Shown: positions 31,341 through 43,992 of the stretch, piece by piece
How positions within the stretch are numbered: position 1 is the stretch's first letter
Layout: each line of letters begins with the position of its first letter
Assembly: GCA_039619475.1 (NCBI GenBank)
Contig: CM077116.1
Location: forward strand, 301,858,464 to 301,922,463
Length of the DNA: 64,000 bases
Direction of reading: 5' to 3'
From: Icerya purchasi
Lineage: Eukaryota; Arthropoda; Insecta; Hemiptera; Monophlebidae
Made by a program: the position numbers and the translations under genes
Notes under the pieces: generated by a model
Told to the model about the DNA's origin: nothing
The model's database searches: none
The model's input: only the letters and a program-made list of their open reading frames with translations

Positions 31341-34159
31341 GCTTCGACGAAACTACTTGGATTTCAAAAAAATATCGAAAAAGACAAATAAAGGCACGAA
31401 AATTTTTAATAAACACATAAATTATGTTAGTGCTGGGCGAGAAATATATACGATATTACAAATTAAGAGTAAAAACCTTCGTTCCGTACCGCCCGAAAGA
31501 GGGCGACCCTTTATGAAGTGCGATAAATTATACATCGCGCAAAAGAAAAAAAAAAAGAGAACAATCTTTAAAATAACACATATTAAATAAAAAAATTAAT
31601 AAAAAGAAAATCCCGTAAGAAGTTAACAATTGTATTGTATTTTATATAAAAACATGATTACAGTAGGTATTGCTGACATTACTAGCGTAAAATATTTAAT
31701 TGTATCGACTTTTGCTTTATATGTACCTACGAGAGTTTTTCGGAAATAAATTCATGCAATATCCAGAATTTAATTATATTCAACATTTAAAATTCGACTT
31801 TTAAGCTAATATATTTTATAGAGTAAATTTTGTTCTGTTATAATGTAATACGAGGTCGCCCGGATTAAAATGCATAAATTACGAATGAAAATTAGTACTG
31901 CATATATCAGTGCTACACGCTATGAATATCGAAAAACACTTTGAATTAGCTCGAAAATATTCTTGTTGCGTTACTGAATATATATGTCAAAAAACCCGTA
32001 AAAACTAATGAAGAAAAATCGTTCGGTTTTAATCAAAGTGTACAATTATAATATGGCGCCGCAATTAATAATTTTTACAAAAACTACCGCACATTGTTCC
32101 GAGTAATTAATTGTAACTATTGCACTCGTAGGTTACTATTTTCGATCTGGAAACAACACGGTAAAAGATTGTACCGCCGATAGATAGTAATCGTAGCTCG
32201 ATACACAGTTGTACGAGTGATAGACTAAGTCACTGCAGTTTTCAATTGCTCATTTTAACATTATGTTTATATTTATTATTTAACATTATGTTTATATTTC
32301 TGTTACTATTATTGTTATTATTTGTAACGACTATGTGGACACTTCCCCCTCGTTGTTATTTTTCCTATATTTCGTAACTTTTCTTATTTTATTCCATATT
32401 TCATTCTCACTACTGATGCAAATAATTCTTTCATTATTTTTTTCTCATTTTCTCGTTATACGCGTTAGGTGTATATTACGTGTAGTACTCCCATATTAAG
32501 AATCGTATAAGGACTGTTTCACGACGTTACTCTGTATCAGTAACTTGCTTGTCGCGTATCAATAATAGGGTAAAAAATAATGTTTTCAAGGACGAAAAAA
32601 TCAAAAAAAAAACCCACAACAACAAAAAAACAAATAAAATAAAATATATGTTTTATTACGTAGTTAGTAAGTCTTACGTAACTACAGAATTTTCATCGAC
32701 GAAACGCTAAAATTAAAGAAATAAGCGACAGCTGATATATAAGAGCTTCGACAAACACGACGCCAAATTTTATTATTCGATGCTCGCTTTTTCGTTTTAC
32801 ATTTGTCGTACGTACAGTTGCACGAAATAATAATTGTTCGCTAGGCTATTATAATTATTTTCTAGGATAAATTTCATTTCGAATTGTTTGTAATAAAAAT
32901 AATTTTTGTACACTTCAAAGGGTTTTCTTATTATTTATTTTAAGATTTAAACGACCTGCAAATAAACAAATAACGTACAGCGAACATTTCATATTTATAT
33001 CGATAATAATACTATATAAATTTGCAGGTTCTCGCGCGGTACATTGCAATATGTAAGATTTTAAGTAACGTGTACCGTATTTTCACTGTATTAAAACTAC
33101 TACATGTTTGTTCCTTATCACTTTGTTGTAATAAAATTTTTTACATTTAATTTAATTCATATTTTGTTTAAAGACTTCTTTCGCAGCCTTGAAATGATCA
33201 TCGTGGAGCAGAAAATTTTTACGTTAAAATCGGTCCATTTTTAAAGCAAATTTGGTTTCGTTTAACTCTCTTTCTTTGCAATTATCTTTATAAACATTTT
33301 AATTGACAGAAATAGAAAGATAGCTTTAATTCTCGTTTGAAATCGCTATCTCAAATTTATGCCGATCTAACAACACAGAGTTGCACACCAGATTGATCGA
33401 GTCTGTCACAATTAGTCGGATTAGTTTGATTTCACTCGACTTGAAAAAATCCTTCTGCAATAAAACTGAAGCTAATGCTATTTTATACGTACAATAATAA
33501 TAATAATAATAATAATAAAACGGACCAAAAAAAAGAGAAAGTTTAAGCTTGCAATAAAATACAACCTTAGTTCCAAAACTCGAAATAATCGAATAAAAAG
33601 TTCTTGGACAGCTTAAAGACAAATCGAAGAAACGAAAATTTGTCTATCTTTAGTATCATTAAACCCGCTACTACATTACGGACATCGGGACTTTGAATCC
33701 ATTCAAAATTTAATTATCATCCCCTGGACTCCCTTCACTTCACTTACAAGTAGAACCAAGATTTTTGTTAAATTCACGACCTTCAGGCACCGAATCATTA
33801 TTAGGCTAACCGAAAAAAAAAACAGTTATAGACTACACGCTTTTTCGCATGTTCAATGACTGCGTAACTTACCGCATAATGTGAACACAGGTTACCCAGC
33901 ATAGCATAGTAAACGGAATCAGTAGAATTTTGAATATAAATAAATATGAAAAAAAATTTTAAAACACCATATTTAGATAGATTAGTAAAATAAAATACAA
34001 ATTATTTTCGAAAGGGAAATAACAAGATCGCAATATATTAAGAAATGAACGGAGATGACCATAGCGCACTGGTTTAAAAAAAAAAAAAAACATTTAGTTA
34101 TAGCGCCTAGATAAATCTTAATAAATCCTTTCAGAGTTGTGTGTCATTTCATTACTATT
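31341..34159. other. Intergenic sequence, no gene recognised
   Basis: AT-rich. It contains a (TAA)n tract at 33494-33520 and short homopolymers. No conserved protein or RNA signal was found on either strand. Confidence 0.45.
33494..33520 (+). repeat. (AAT)n microsatellite
   Basis: About nine AAT units. They produce the YYYYYYYY run in the opposite frame. Confidence 0.85.
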
Positions 34160-35230
34160 TTATACTTCAATCGTTGATCGAATGGAATTTAAGTTTTTCA
34201 GTATAATTCGAACTATAACGACGAACGACCTCTCGTATCGCTTTTGTATATTAATTTCATTCGAAATGAACCAAGGTGCATTCAGTGTGCAACGCGATAC
34301 TTTGGACTGAAATCTAACATGTTCGAGTTTAAAGCACAAGCCCACAATCGCATGATTTCATAAGTTCGAACTGGTCTCAGTACAATTTTAAATGATAATA
34401 GCTTGGACACTTCATTAAAAGTTTTAAAAAACGTTCATTACCATTGCGGTTTCAGCAATTTTTAATTTTTTTCCTAAATCGCATCAATTAGTCTTAAGAC
34501 GTCACTGTTAAACGACTTATCGGTGAACAATTTCCCTTTTTTTGTTGCGAAACTAGCTTACAATGATTTACTTCATTTGACGCTATTGTACATGCAATAT
34601 TATTTCTTTGAAGATATTACAAGGATCTGCATCAGTTGTTATATAACTGCGGTATCGTCTCTATGTGTGATGGTTAAAATATGTGTTGCCTAATCGGCTA
34701 GTCCATCGCAAAAGTGGTGTACAGTGCCAAGTGCGGAGCCCGGAAAAACTCTCGTATAGTTATCTCGTATAAATCTGTAATTACACAATTCGTTTGAGAG
34801 GTGCGATCTGATTAACTGGAGTTAAGATTTGCTCTTTATGATGCTGGATCCTATCGAGAACTTCTTTATTGCTTATCAAGAAATGCTGCCGTGCAACATT
34901 TTTGAATTAAACGTGACATCAAACTGCTCTAGGCGCCTGTGAACAGCTGCTTCTAAATCCAAATTGGTGATCTGTAATTCTTTCCATGATTACCTATATC
35001 GGGCGATTAAGAAAACTTTTCAAAATTTTTTGATAAAATTAACAGTAAGCTAGTTACTGTAGGTCTATAATAGCTTCCTTCTTGCGGAGATTTACCTGAT
35101 TTAATATTCAAATAATCTTTACTCTTTCCCATTGAAAAATGCTGTAAACTGAACACAGGTGAAATAATAGTGCACATTTGGCGGTGCTTAGAAATGTTTC
35201 CTTTTTCAATTATGATAACCTGTAACATTT
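34160..35230 (-). pseudogene. Jockey-like LINE remnant (reverse transcriptase)
   Basis: The minus strand reads, in order, GKSPQEGSYYRPTVTSLLLI and LSKNFEKFS (RT motif 2), MERITDHQFGFRSSC (motif 2a), a degraded stretch with LDRIQHHKEQILTP, then ITHRDDTAVI (usually Y-A-D-D-T-A), and at the end LNAPWFISNEINIQKRYE (the N-A-P-W-Y-x-x-N motif near the C-terminus of Jockey ORF2). Stops and frameshifts occur throughout. No RNase H, as expected for Jockey. The 5' half of the element is missing. Confidence 0.8.
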
Positions 35231-36208
35231 TTCAGTTTTATTTCTACTCTCGTGATTCATCTTATTTCTGAAGATTTGAACATTGATACACTGATCTTCA
35301 CCACGTCCTCGAAATTTCTTATTTTCTGGTGTCAACAATTAAATGTTAAACATTTTAAGAACTCTTTAAAGTCAAGATTGCTTTAGAAGATGGTAACGAA
35401 ATAATTTCTCGTAATTTAAAAATCGGCAAAAAATTTTTTTCTCAATATTACAACTCGACATATTAGAGGTTCGAGGTGATTTTCATTTCGCTTATTGTTT
35501 TAAATAAGTACGAAAAGTATAATAATGAAATTAATCAGTAAAAACGACCTCTTCGTTCTTGTTTTCTTCGACTATTAGGCTTTACGACAAAAAACTTGCA
35601 GAAACCTGTAATGAAACTCCCTTCGAACACGAATCGCAATGTATTTCGCGGGGGAAAAACGATTAATTCATTAATTGACTAGACCGTGATAAAAGAAAAG
35701 TATGAAAACAAAAAGAAATGACTCAATAAAAAAAAAAAAATAGTTTATCCAACGGACCGACTAGATTGTAACACGAAAAACGCGGTAACATTTTATAAGT
35801 GTGTAAGAAAGAACTAGACGGAATAATTTTAATTTTCACGCAACGGAACAACGGCGACCGATAACTTTTAACACAAACGAACGAATATGATCGTATTACA
35901 CAATTGTTTGATTTAGAATAACTTGGCAACGTCGAAGAATGACTCCCGAATTCGTATCGGCAATGCTCGAACAAACATTTCATTAACTAAAAATCATTTA
36001 AGATAAGGTACTAAAGAAGTAAATTAGTTTACTCTGAAGCCGCAAATACGAAGTGCATGTGAAATCAATACACCACTCCGATCGAATACAAGCGGGCGCC
36101 AGGATACCATTTGAAAAATTTATCGGCATTCTTAAGGGCCAGTAATTTATAAAAAAGAAGAGAAAAATAAACCAGCAATAGCAGCAAGTTATTATAGTGT
36201 TCATTCAA

Positions 36209-36241
<33 letters not shown>

Positions 36242-36354
36242 ATGTTACTGCTGTAGGTGGAAGAAAAACACATACGACGATTTTTAGCTTACACAAACTG
36301 TTGCCTTCACCAATAGCTTTAAGTCAATCTTTTTTCCCCTTATCCTGGGCGTGC
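35231..36354. other. Intergenic sequence, no gene recognised
   Basis: AT-rich, ending in a 29-base A run at about 36210-36239. Nothing coding recognised. Confidence 0.45.
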
Positions 36355-36830
36355 CAGCGGCCTTGACCGAACAATATGATAAATCAAGAGATAGAACTAA
36401 ATAGCCAGGCGGTCAGAAATGAAACTCACAAAGGACAGCAGCAACGCTACAACTGAAGGTAATGGGATGGAAAGGATATAAGTAGCGTTAAAAGTAGTAG
36501 GAAGACCCAAAGCTAAAAGTTGGGCGTAAAGAAGGGAGCGTTCGTTAAGGAGTGCAGAATATTCGAAAAGGATATGATTTGAGTCACAAATACAAGGAGG
36601 CTCAGAAACGTGAAGAGAGCAAAAAGAAGAAGGGGACTAAAGATGGACACATTTCCAACCAAAGTCTGGAATGATTAGAGCGTGATAGGAAAAGAATATC
36701 TGAAGAAGGGAAAGAGTCGAGGAAAGGACCGCTGCGGGCAGCTAAGCGGGCTACAGAGTCAGCTGAGTCTATGCCTACTATATTGGAATGACTAGGAACC
36801 TATAGAAAGTCCACGAGAATGGAACGGCAC
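36355..36830 (-). pseudogene. I-like LINE remnant: RNase H end and C-terminus
   Basis: The minus strand reads VPSHSNIVGIDSADSVARLA (RNase H motif V-P-x-H-x-x-I-x-G-N-E-x-A-D-x-x-A-R), then CDSNHILFEYSALLNERSLL and LPTTFNATYILSIPLPS. The order and wording parallel the plus-strand copy at 19890-20556, including the H-I-L-F-E-x-x-x-L-x-x-E-R block. 5'-truncated. Confidence 0.78.
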
Positions 36831-37984
36831 AAGATAAGCTAAAAATACACATCGCCATATGTTTAATTTTTTTTTATCGCAAAAAACATTATCGACATCG
36901 ATCAATCTTTCAATTATGTTTATATATGTATTATTTTTTATAACAAAATTTACAAAAAAAATATAACCCCCAAAGCATTATTTTAGACTACTACAACCTT
37001 AAAACGTTTTTAATATCAAAGTGATTGTGCAATAAATATTTTATACGTTAACATCTCAGAATAAATATGCTGCCCCCTTCCAAATGACGAAATAAATTGT
37101 TTAAAAGTTTATTTGATTCTACGTATTATAACACTTTTACCAGCTTGAGACTATTCAAAACATCATGTAAAATAAGCGTCTTTTGCAAAAGAAAAGAAAC
37201 TTGAAAAAAAAAAAATACTTATACGTAACCAAGAATGCATGTATATATATACATACATACATATATATAAAAAACCTATTCGTTTTCAATTCCCAATTTT
37301 ATTTCAAAATATTAAAAAGAAAAAAAAAAAAAAGTAATAAAAGAAATTAATTTGTAAAAATTTACGTGATCTAATTTTTTCCCCTCAATTTTTTATGTGT
37401 AATTTTTAGAATTCTAAAAACAGTTTTTAACCGATTTAAAAAAACTGCGTTTACAACTTTTTTTATCGTATTTAACATTACACATGGTCGACAACAATAA
37501 TTTCAGTTTCATTTTTTTTTTTTTTTTTTCATATGTTCTATATATAAAAACTTTAATCGTTAATTATAATCTGTATGCGCTTGAATTTTTTGTGGTTACA
37601 AAAAAATACACGATCAACTTACTACGAAATATCTTGTTTCAAAATATATGTATATGTGTGACTATGTTTCTTTTTTTTTTTTAATTATAGGTTTACAAAC
37701 TTCTATTTGCACCAGAAGCTTTAAGAAACATTTTTTCATTATTTTATTTACATTTGCAAACATATCTCTTATTCTTTTTAAATTCCGCTCCAAGCCATGC
37801 GCCATCTATGTAATGTGCGGCATATTAAAAATAGTCGGGAATTTTTTCCGGCTTTAATCACAGGCTAGCATCTATCATTAAATGTACAATTGTTTCTTTA
37901 AATAATTCGTTTTCAAAAAAATTTCTTAAATTCTCATCAACATCGGCTAATCGTTTCATAATTTGTTTTTTATAATTGTTTATT
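36831..37984. other. Intergenic sequence, no gene recognised
   Basis: Very AT-rich with A and T runs and a TATATACATACATACATATA patch at 37242-37270. Confidence 0.45.
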
Positions 37985-39245
37985 ATATAAGAAAGGGAAA
38001 ATAACTAAGTGTGAAAATTATCGCACGATATCTCTTCTATCGCATTCCAAGATACTGTTACGAATACTAAATAACCGGATCTACGCGCATATGGCGAAAA
38101 AAATACCCGAAGAACAAACAGGAAACGACGAGGTATACGGGAACAGATTCTTAACATAAAATTATTGATAGAAAAAGCACGCGAATATAAAGTACCTGTA
38201 GTAATGTGCTTTATAGATTATCATAAAGCCTTTGATAATATTCAACGGCATAAACTTTGGACAATACTAATTGAATGGGTTGCACCAAAGCATATTGTAT
38301 ATCTCTTAAAGAAGCTATGTATAAGAGACTACAATCGCAATATTGTACGAATCGATACTGCAAAATTAAGAGAGTTTTACGTTTAGAAAGGAGTCAGGCA
38401 GTATTGTCGCCTATGCTCTTTAACTTATACACAGAATATAAAATAAGACTAGTTCTAGAGCAATGGAATGGCGGAATAATGATAGGAGGACGAAGAATAA
38501 CAAATCTTAAATTTGCACATGATTCAACGTTAATAGTTGCGAATATGAAGGAGATGGGGAAAGTTCTAAACAGGCTGGAAAAAATTAGTATGCAATATGG
38601 ATTATATGTAAATAAAAATAAGACAAAAATAATGATAATCGATCGAGGAAATATAATACCACCTCATGAAACCGTGTAGAAAGATTTGTATACTAAGGAT
38701 CACTTCTGGAGAACAAAGGAGACTCCGAAGGTGAAATAAGACGGAGAATCGAAATTTCCAGAAGCCCCATGATAAGAATAAACAAAATTTGGAAGGAAAA
38801 CTCCATTAGGAAAAATTTCAAAATTGAGCTTGTCCAAACGCTTGTATTTTCCACCGTGTTATATGCAGCGGAGACATAGACTTTAGAAAATATGAACAAA
38901 AAAAGAATCGACAGTTTTGAAATATGGTGCTAGAGACGACTCCTTAGAATTCCATGGACAGCAAAACGTACAAATGAATCGGTGTTGCAGGAAATCGGTG
39001 TCTGTTAACGATTGTTGCAATGAGAGTGCTGAAATTCTTCGGATATATAATAAGGAAGCAGGAGGGAATGGAACGTGAAAATTAATGGAAAACGTCCACC
39101 GGGACGTACACCTATGAAATAGGCAGATATCGTGCTGCATACAACAGGAGTGTGATTCTCTCAATGCGTAAGTCAATCAGAGGATCGTTACAAATGACGG
39201 AAAATCACAAAATCACCGGCGGATTAAATGTTAATTACGATACCC
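37985..39245 (+). pseudogene. RTE/R4-like LINE remnant: most of the reverse transcriptase and C-terminus
   Basis: The plus strand reads KKGKITKCENYRTISLLSHS (RT motif 2), MAKKIPEEQTG, then LLIEKAREYKVPVVMCFIDY and HKAFDNIQRHKLWTILIEWV (catalytic D region), GVRQ-like RSQAVLSPMLFNLYTEY, MIGGRRITNLKFAHDSTLIV (catalytic Y-A-D-D replaced by F-A-H-D), KNKTKIMIIDRGN, and after stops LEFHGQQNVQMN and an R-P-P-x-R-W-A-D-like end. Loss of the catalytic aspartate and many stops show it is inactive. It is the best-preserved copy of the family also found at 3590-4693. Confidence 0.85.
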
Positions 39246-39394
39246 TATATCTAGGGTAACGACCGTAGGTGATGATACGCCATTAAAAATGATTTTAAGA
39301 GACAATTAATAAATTTACTACAAACAGTTTCTGTAAATCTATAGTTTCATCTATATGCCGACATCACACATACACACGTGCGCGCGAAGACACG

Positions 39395-39445
39395 ATATAA
39401 ACTCGGCCCTCTGCGCCTTGCAAGGGGTTTCGCCTGTTAACCCCG
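39395..39445 (+). repeat. Short relative of dispersed repeat C
   Basis: GATATAAACTCGGCCCTCTG followed by GCCTTGCAAGGGGTTTC resembles the start of repeat C copy 1 (AAACTCGGCC...CTCGCAAGGGG). Confidence 0.45.
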
Positions 39446-40159
39446 CCTAGGGACATTCCCGGACCCCCAACTCTACAATTTCTGTACTTCCTTTAGAACT
39501 ATAAAAATTGACATCATTCATTCATTCCGACTGCACGACAAAAAAAAAAAAAAAAAAAACTTTATTTAATGTTACATTTTAGGATAATTTTATGTGACAA
39601 AAAGAGTAGTGAGAGTCGGGCTAAGAATGACATTATCATCAATATATATATGGGACAGTTGGTTTCAATTAACCATATTTTTCGTAAAAGAAGTTCTTTT
39701 TTTGCATTGTAATCAAAAAAGAATTCAAAAGTAATAAATTTAATTTACAGTTTGCATAGAAATGTACTTCCAAAATGAAGAATCTAGCAGAATTTCTTAT
39801 TAACCCCAACGTAAGAATAACATAATTAACCAAGCCAGCAATTAATTTTGTCGATACTTTGTCTTCTTATATATACAATATATGTAACGTTTTGGGATAC
39901 AAAATGAGGTTTATGGAATGAAGCAATCACGCAACATTACATTTTCTTCGTTTTAACAATAGCGAAGTTGTCAGCTTTTTAATTTAAATTCACCTGAAAG
40001 AAATCGCGCTAAAAGCTAAAATTATTTCCGTTCATATTTATTAAAGTATTGTTTGAAAAATATTTCTCTTTAAACAATATCGCTATACACATATTATAAT
40101 TGTTTTCATAAATTAATTACAACGTAATTCTTAGACTACTCCCATTAGAAAAAATGTCC

Positions 40160-40412
40160 CAATTTTATGTAACGTTTGTTATATTTTATAGGATTTTTGT
40201 TATTGTCATTTAAAAAATGTTTTAATTTTATATAATGAAAGTTAAATGTTAGGATAGGATTTTTGTGATTATGTTATATTTTTTGTGTTGATACCAGTAA
40301 GAATTACATTGTAAATTTTGATCACTTTATAGAAAGTATAGAAGAGAAAGAGACAGAAATGAAAGCAAGAGGGGTCAAGGGGCACAGCCCCCTGCGAGGC
40401 CAAAATGGCCGA

Positions 40413-40440
<28 letters not shown>
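40160..40440 (-). repeat. Dispersed repeat C, copy 2
   Basis: On the minus strand it runs TTCGGCCATTTTGGCCTCGC, AGGGGGCTGTGCCCCTTGAC, then ATACTTTCTATAAAGTGATC and further, in the same order as 9794-10035. A (TA)n tract at 40414-40450 replaces the first bases. Confidence 0.75.
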
Positions 40441-40449
<9 letters not shown>

Positions 40450-40589
40450 ACCATAAATTTATAAAAATATTATTTTTCGCATTTGTATTATTTTTTATAT
40501 TTTCACAAATTCATTACTGATTTATTTTACTAGCCAAGAACCCTACAAATTTCGGGAATATTTCAAAATCAAAAAGCTCCTCATTGAAA

Positions 40590-40951
40590 ACATTTTAGAC
40601 TATTATTATTCATGACCACAATAGACCCGGAAGCTACAATGGTATTTAACAAGTCAACCTGTTTGGCAATGAAAAATTAGACATAGTTATAAAAAGATTT
40701 GCCGATTACTTTGTACAGATAATACCGATGTATTTAATAAGATTGTTCAAAAGCCTAGTGGAACTTTTGATGATTATTTAACTTCAATTAAGCACAAAAC
40801 GAAGAATTATGAATTTGGCGAATTAAAGAAAGGTCTTCGATGTGATAAAACTATAATCGGAATTTCCGGTAATAAGATAAGAGAAAGGTTATTGGTAGAA
40901 AACGACCTACCACTAAAGAAAGTGATTGATATTTGTTGTGCTAGTGCATAG
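40590..40951 (+). pseudogene. Ty3/gypsy-type Gag fragment
   Basis: From 40721 the plus frame reads DVFNKIVQKPSGTFDDYLTS, then YEFGELKKGLRCDKTIIGIS and KIRERLLVENDLPLKKVIDI, up to TAG at 40949. This is the core of the retrotransposon Gag fold: x-Q-x-P-x-E-x-x-D-x-Y-x-x-x-L, C/Y-x-F-G, I-x-G-I and L-R-E-x-L-L-x-E-x-x-L-T-L. The N-terminal part and the nucleocapsid zinc knuckle are missing, and no protease, polymerase or LTR was found nearby. It is an isolated, old fragment. Confidence 0.75.
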
Positions 40952-42688
40952 GTTCGGAACTGGACGGAAGACAATAGGTCAACAAAGGTTTTGGAAACGA
41001 TCTAATTTAAAATGAAAATCCACAACATATTCCGAGCAACGTAAAAGCTTGCAATCGATGAAGCCAGCGATAGCAGGTGTGATGTAATATCACAGAAACT
41101 AGCGAAATTAATGATAGCTAAGGGTATGCATTACTGCCATCAATTCATTTTTGGCAAGATTTTAGTTCGTTCATTTACTGCTGTTTTCCACTGTGAATTT
41201 TAACTAATTCGAACTAAAATTTAAATGACAACAAAACGTATGAACAAAGAAGAGACTATTTTAAAATTAACGGTAATATAACGTAAATAAATAAGAGACC
41301 GCATTTCAGAAATAATGAAAATTATTGCACAAAATAAAAGATGTTAAATTTTAAAATTATGACACACCTAAACAAATACATCATAATGAAATGCTGTACA
41401 TATCTTAACATGCTGGATACCTTTTAGTGGCGGTTCGGAAAAATGAATGTACTCATCTGGATTGTGACACTCATTGTATGTAGTAAAATTCCGCAATATA
41501 GTACGGAATAAAATTTTTTCGGTCACCATATTTTGAAATTTTACTCTAAACTTCACGCAATAAACATAAAAAAATGAATTTTTATCAAAAAAGGGGGCCT
41601 AACAGAGATTAAAAGAAGCAAAAAAAAAAAAAATACATACCAGTTATTAACCTGGAAGAATGCGGTGTTTTATATAAAACTGAACAATTTCTTCTTCCGT
41701 ATATCGGTAGGTTCCAGGAAAGAAAAAGTTTGCATGACGTATCACATAAAATAATTTCGTAAAACTTAAAAGCAAAATAAAAAAAGGAAATAATTTCAAA
41801 TTTTCCTAATAAGTTTTTTAAAAGTGTCATAAAATGACATAAAATAATTAAAATTCATAATGTAAATTATTTCAAATGGGTATAAAAATTTTAAATTACA
41901 AATTTATATTTATCAATCGAATATTTACTAGACACATAATGTAGCACGAAGACTATCGATGAACTAGCAACAATGTCAACTATACAACCGAAAAAAGCAA
42001 AATGAACTGGCGGCAGTAATGTAAACCATTAGCAAAATATCAATTTATAAAATATACATATATTGGTAACCGTTAATTATTAATGTAGATTTCATTAGTT
42101 AATTACTATGTTTCGCACCAATTTATTATAAACATTTCACTAATATATACAGACACATATGAGACGAATTGATGTACTTCATAATTTAAAAAAAAAATTA
42201 TATAAGATGCAAGAATATTTAAAAATAAAATGTCTCAATCATCTTTACATCTCAGCTAAAATTCCCGATTTATCATATACCTGAGAATTAATAAGGAAGA
42301 CCTAAATCTGGGGTGCACTATTTTGCATCAATCAAAATGAGGAAACATTAAATGAAAATTATCGAGAAAATCATGGGTATTTCAAAAATTAAATAAAACA
42401 GAGTAAACTGTTGTTAGTTAACTAAAATAATTTAACTTACTTTCAATGTATTTATACGAAAAATATAGATAATTTAACAATAGAATCTTACAAAATACTA
42501 AAAACAATTTACAAAATTAATTTTAATAAATACAAATGAACATTAAACAATCATTATATCTGAATTTTAATAATGAAATATTTCAGAGAAATTACTTATC
42601 TTCTTCAGCAAACCATAAACCGATATGGTCACAAAATGACTGACCATCCTACATTACATATGGTAAAAACAAATCAGTTATTGTAACA
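40952..42688. other. Intergenic sequence, no gene recognised
   Basis: AT-rich up to the 3' end of CDC26. No coding or repeat signal that I can name. Confidence 0.45.
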
Positions 42689-42922
42689 TTACTCTTCCAA
42701 CGATGATAATGGATCTTGAGTCGGTGGAAAACCAAGTCTTTCGCGAACTTCTTTCGTGGTTAGCTTATCTTCATTCCTTTTATTTATAAGTATTTCCGAA
42801 TCATTTTTTTCTTTTTCTACACCTTTTTCCTTATCCTTTTCCTTCTTCTCTTTATATTCCAAGATAACTTCGTTGGCATCATCTATCTTCAGTTCTAGTC
42901 TCGTCAATTTACGACGCAACAT
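42689..42922 (-). CDS. CDC26: Anaphase-promoting complex subunit CDC26 (APC12)
   Basis: An uninterrupted 77-codon ORF on the minus strand starts MLRRKLTRLELKIDD. CDC26 proteins of animals start with nearly the same sequence; that N-terminus inserts into the TPR superhelix of the APC6/CDC16 subunit and stabilises it in the ubiquitin ligase that drives exit from mitosis. After the N-terminus comes a charged, probably coiled segment rich in E and K (EYKEKKEKDKEKGVEKEKND), then a C-terminal KEVRERLGFPPTQDP stretch matching the family's R-x-R-I/L-G-F-x-P motif. The length is close to the usual 80-85 residues. It lies head to head with RpL10A; about 700 bp separate its ATG from the proposed RpL10A start site. 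I see no intron in the coding part. Confidence 0.9.
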   Translation of the reverse strand: MLRRKLTRLELKIDDANEVILEYKEKKEKDKEKGVEKEKNDSEILINKRNEDKLTTKEVRERLGFPPTQDPLSSLEE

Positions 42923-43626
42923 GATTTCTTACGAATAAAATTAATCAATATAAAACAATACCTCAATCTAACATAGTATCATATTTGAACTATTTGAAGA
43001 TCTATATAAATATCTATCAAATCGGTATACAATTCGGTTAAAATAAAAAAATATCGATACACTCAATAATATTAATCGATGTATTTTAATATTAAATTTA
43101 AAAACCGTGAATAATCTATTTATTTTGTAAACTATTTTTAATATTTCAAACGTTTTAATAATTTTCTTATATTTCACGTCTTTAACAACATGTGACAATT
43201 TATGAATAAATATTTAAATATATAGTTATTATATTTATTGTTTTTAGATGTATCAAGTATCAGTGGTTCATTTTTTAATGCTTTTTACAATCTAGATAAT
43301 GTTATATATTTTTGTGAATTGTGAACGCCATACGTCGTTTGTGTAATATAAAAAATATATAATATCAGTAACCGAATGTTAATGGTCATTTTAAAATTGT
43401 TTATATTTATATGAAAACATTGAAATTTATTGTAGATGAATTAAAAATACTTTTTCAAACAATTTGCAATATAACTAATAAAAGTTAAATTGATTAACGA
43501 AAAAATAAATATTTAAAACAATTTTGTTTTGAATAATTTTACAATGTCAGTATAAAAATCTAAATTGAAAAATAATTTTTTTAACTATATCGATTATCAA
43601 AAATATATCGAAATTTCAAACGTGTA
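42923..43626. promoter_or_regulatory. Divergent intergenic region between CDC26 and RpL10A
   Basis: About 700 bp of AT-rich sequence separate the two divergent genes. No transposon or further ORF is recognisable, unlike most stretches of this size in the window. It probably contains the promoters of both genes and the 5' UTR of CDC26. Confidence 0.5.
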
Positions 43627-43636
43627 TTCTTTTTCC
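43627..43636 (+). promoter_or_regulatory. RpL10A: Candidate TCT initiator of RpL10A
   Basis: TTCTTTTTCC matches the polypyrimidine TCT initiator (consensus YYCTTTYY) that replaces the usual Inr at insect ribosomal protein genes. The C at 43629 would be +1 and would give a 5' UTR of about 108 bases before the AT of the split start codon. Position and sequence fit; the start site is inferred. Confidence 0.45.
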
Positions 43637-43736
43637 ATGCATTTGGAGTTATAACCTATGTACCTATGTGATACTTCGGAGTTTTGTTAAGTTTTTTTTC
43701 ATTTTACTGTATTATTTTTAGAACTAGTTGTTAAAA

Positions 43737-43738
43737 AT
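43737..43738 (+). CDS. RpL10A: RpL10A exon 1: first two bases of the split start codon
   Basis: Exon 1 contributes only AT of the initiator ATG. A strong GTGAGT donor starts at 43739 and the missing G is the first base after the TAG acceptor at 43831-43833. Spliced, the frame begins [14 protein letters not shown], which matches animal L10a N-termini exactly. The unspliced ATG at 43737 would read straight into a TGA stop, so the split start is well supported. Confidence 0.88.
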
Positions 43739-43833
43739 GTGAGTATACATCGTTGTTCATACTTAAAATCATAATTATATTTTATCGTTAGTAATACAAA
43801 TTGTTTAAAATATATTAAAAATATTTCTCATAG

Positions 43834-43992
43834 GTCGTCGAAAGTTTCACGTGATACATTGTATGAAGCGGCTAATGCTGTGTTAGCTAATTCGAAAAAA
43901 AAAAACAGAGGATTTTTGGAAACAGTAGAATTACAAGTTGGATTAAAAAATTATGATCCTCAAAAAGATAAACGTTTTTCCGGAACTATAAG
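43834..43992 (+). CDS. RpL10A: Ribosomal protein L10a (uL1), exon 2
   Basis: RpL10A encodes the large-subunit protein uL1, which forms the mobile L1 stalk of the 60S ribosome and contacts deacylated tRNA in the E site. The five exons join in frame to 217 codons plus stop, the standard length in animals. This exon encodes [20 protein letters not shown], then [20 protein letters not shown] and [12 protein letters not shown]. Near-identical sequence occurs in fly and human L10a. The donor GTTAGT follows base 43992, and the final arginine codon is split (AG then A). Exon phases, junctions and the unbroken conserved sequence mark this as a functional gene, not a processed copy. Confidence 0.97.
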
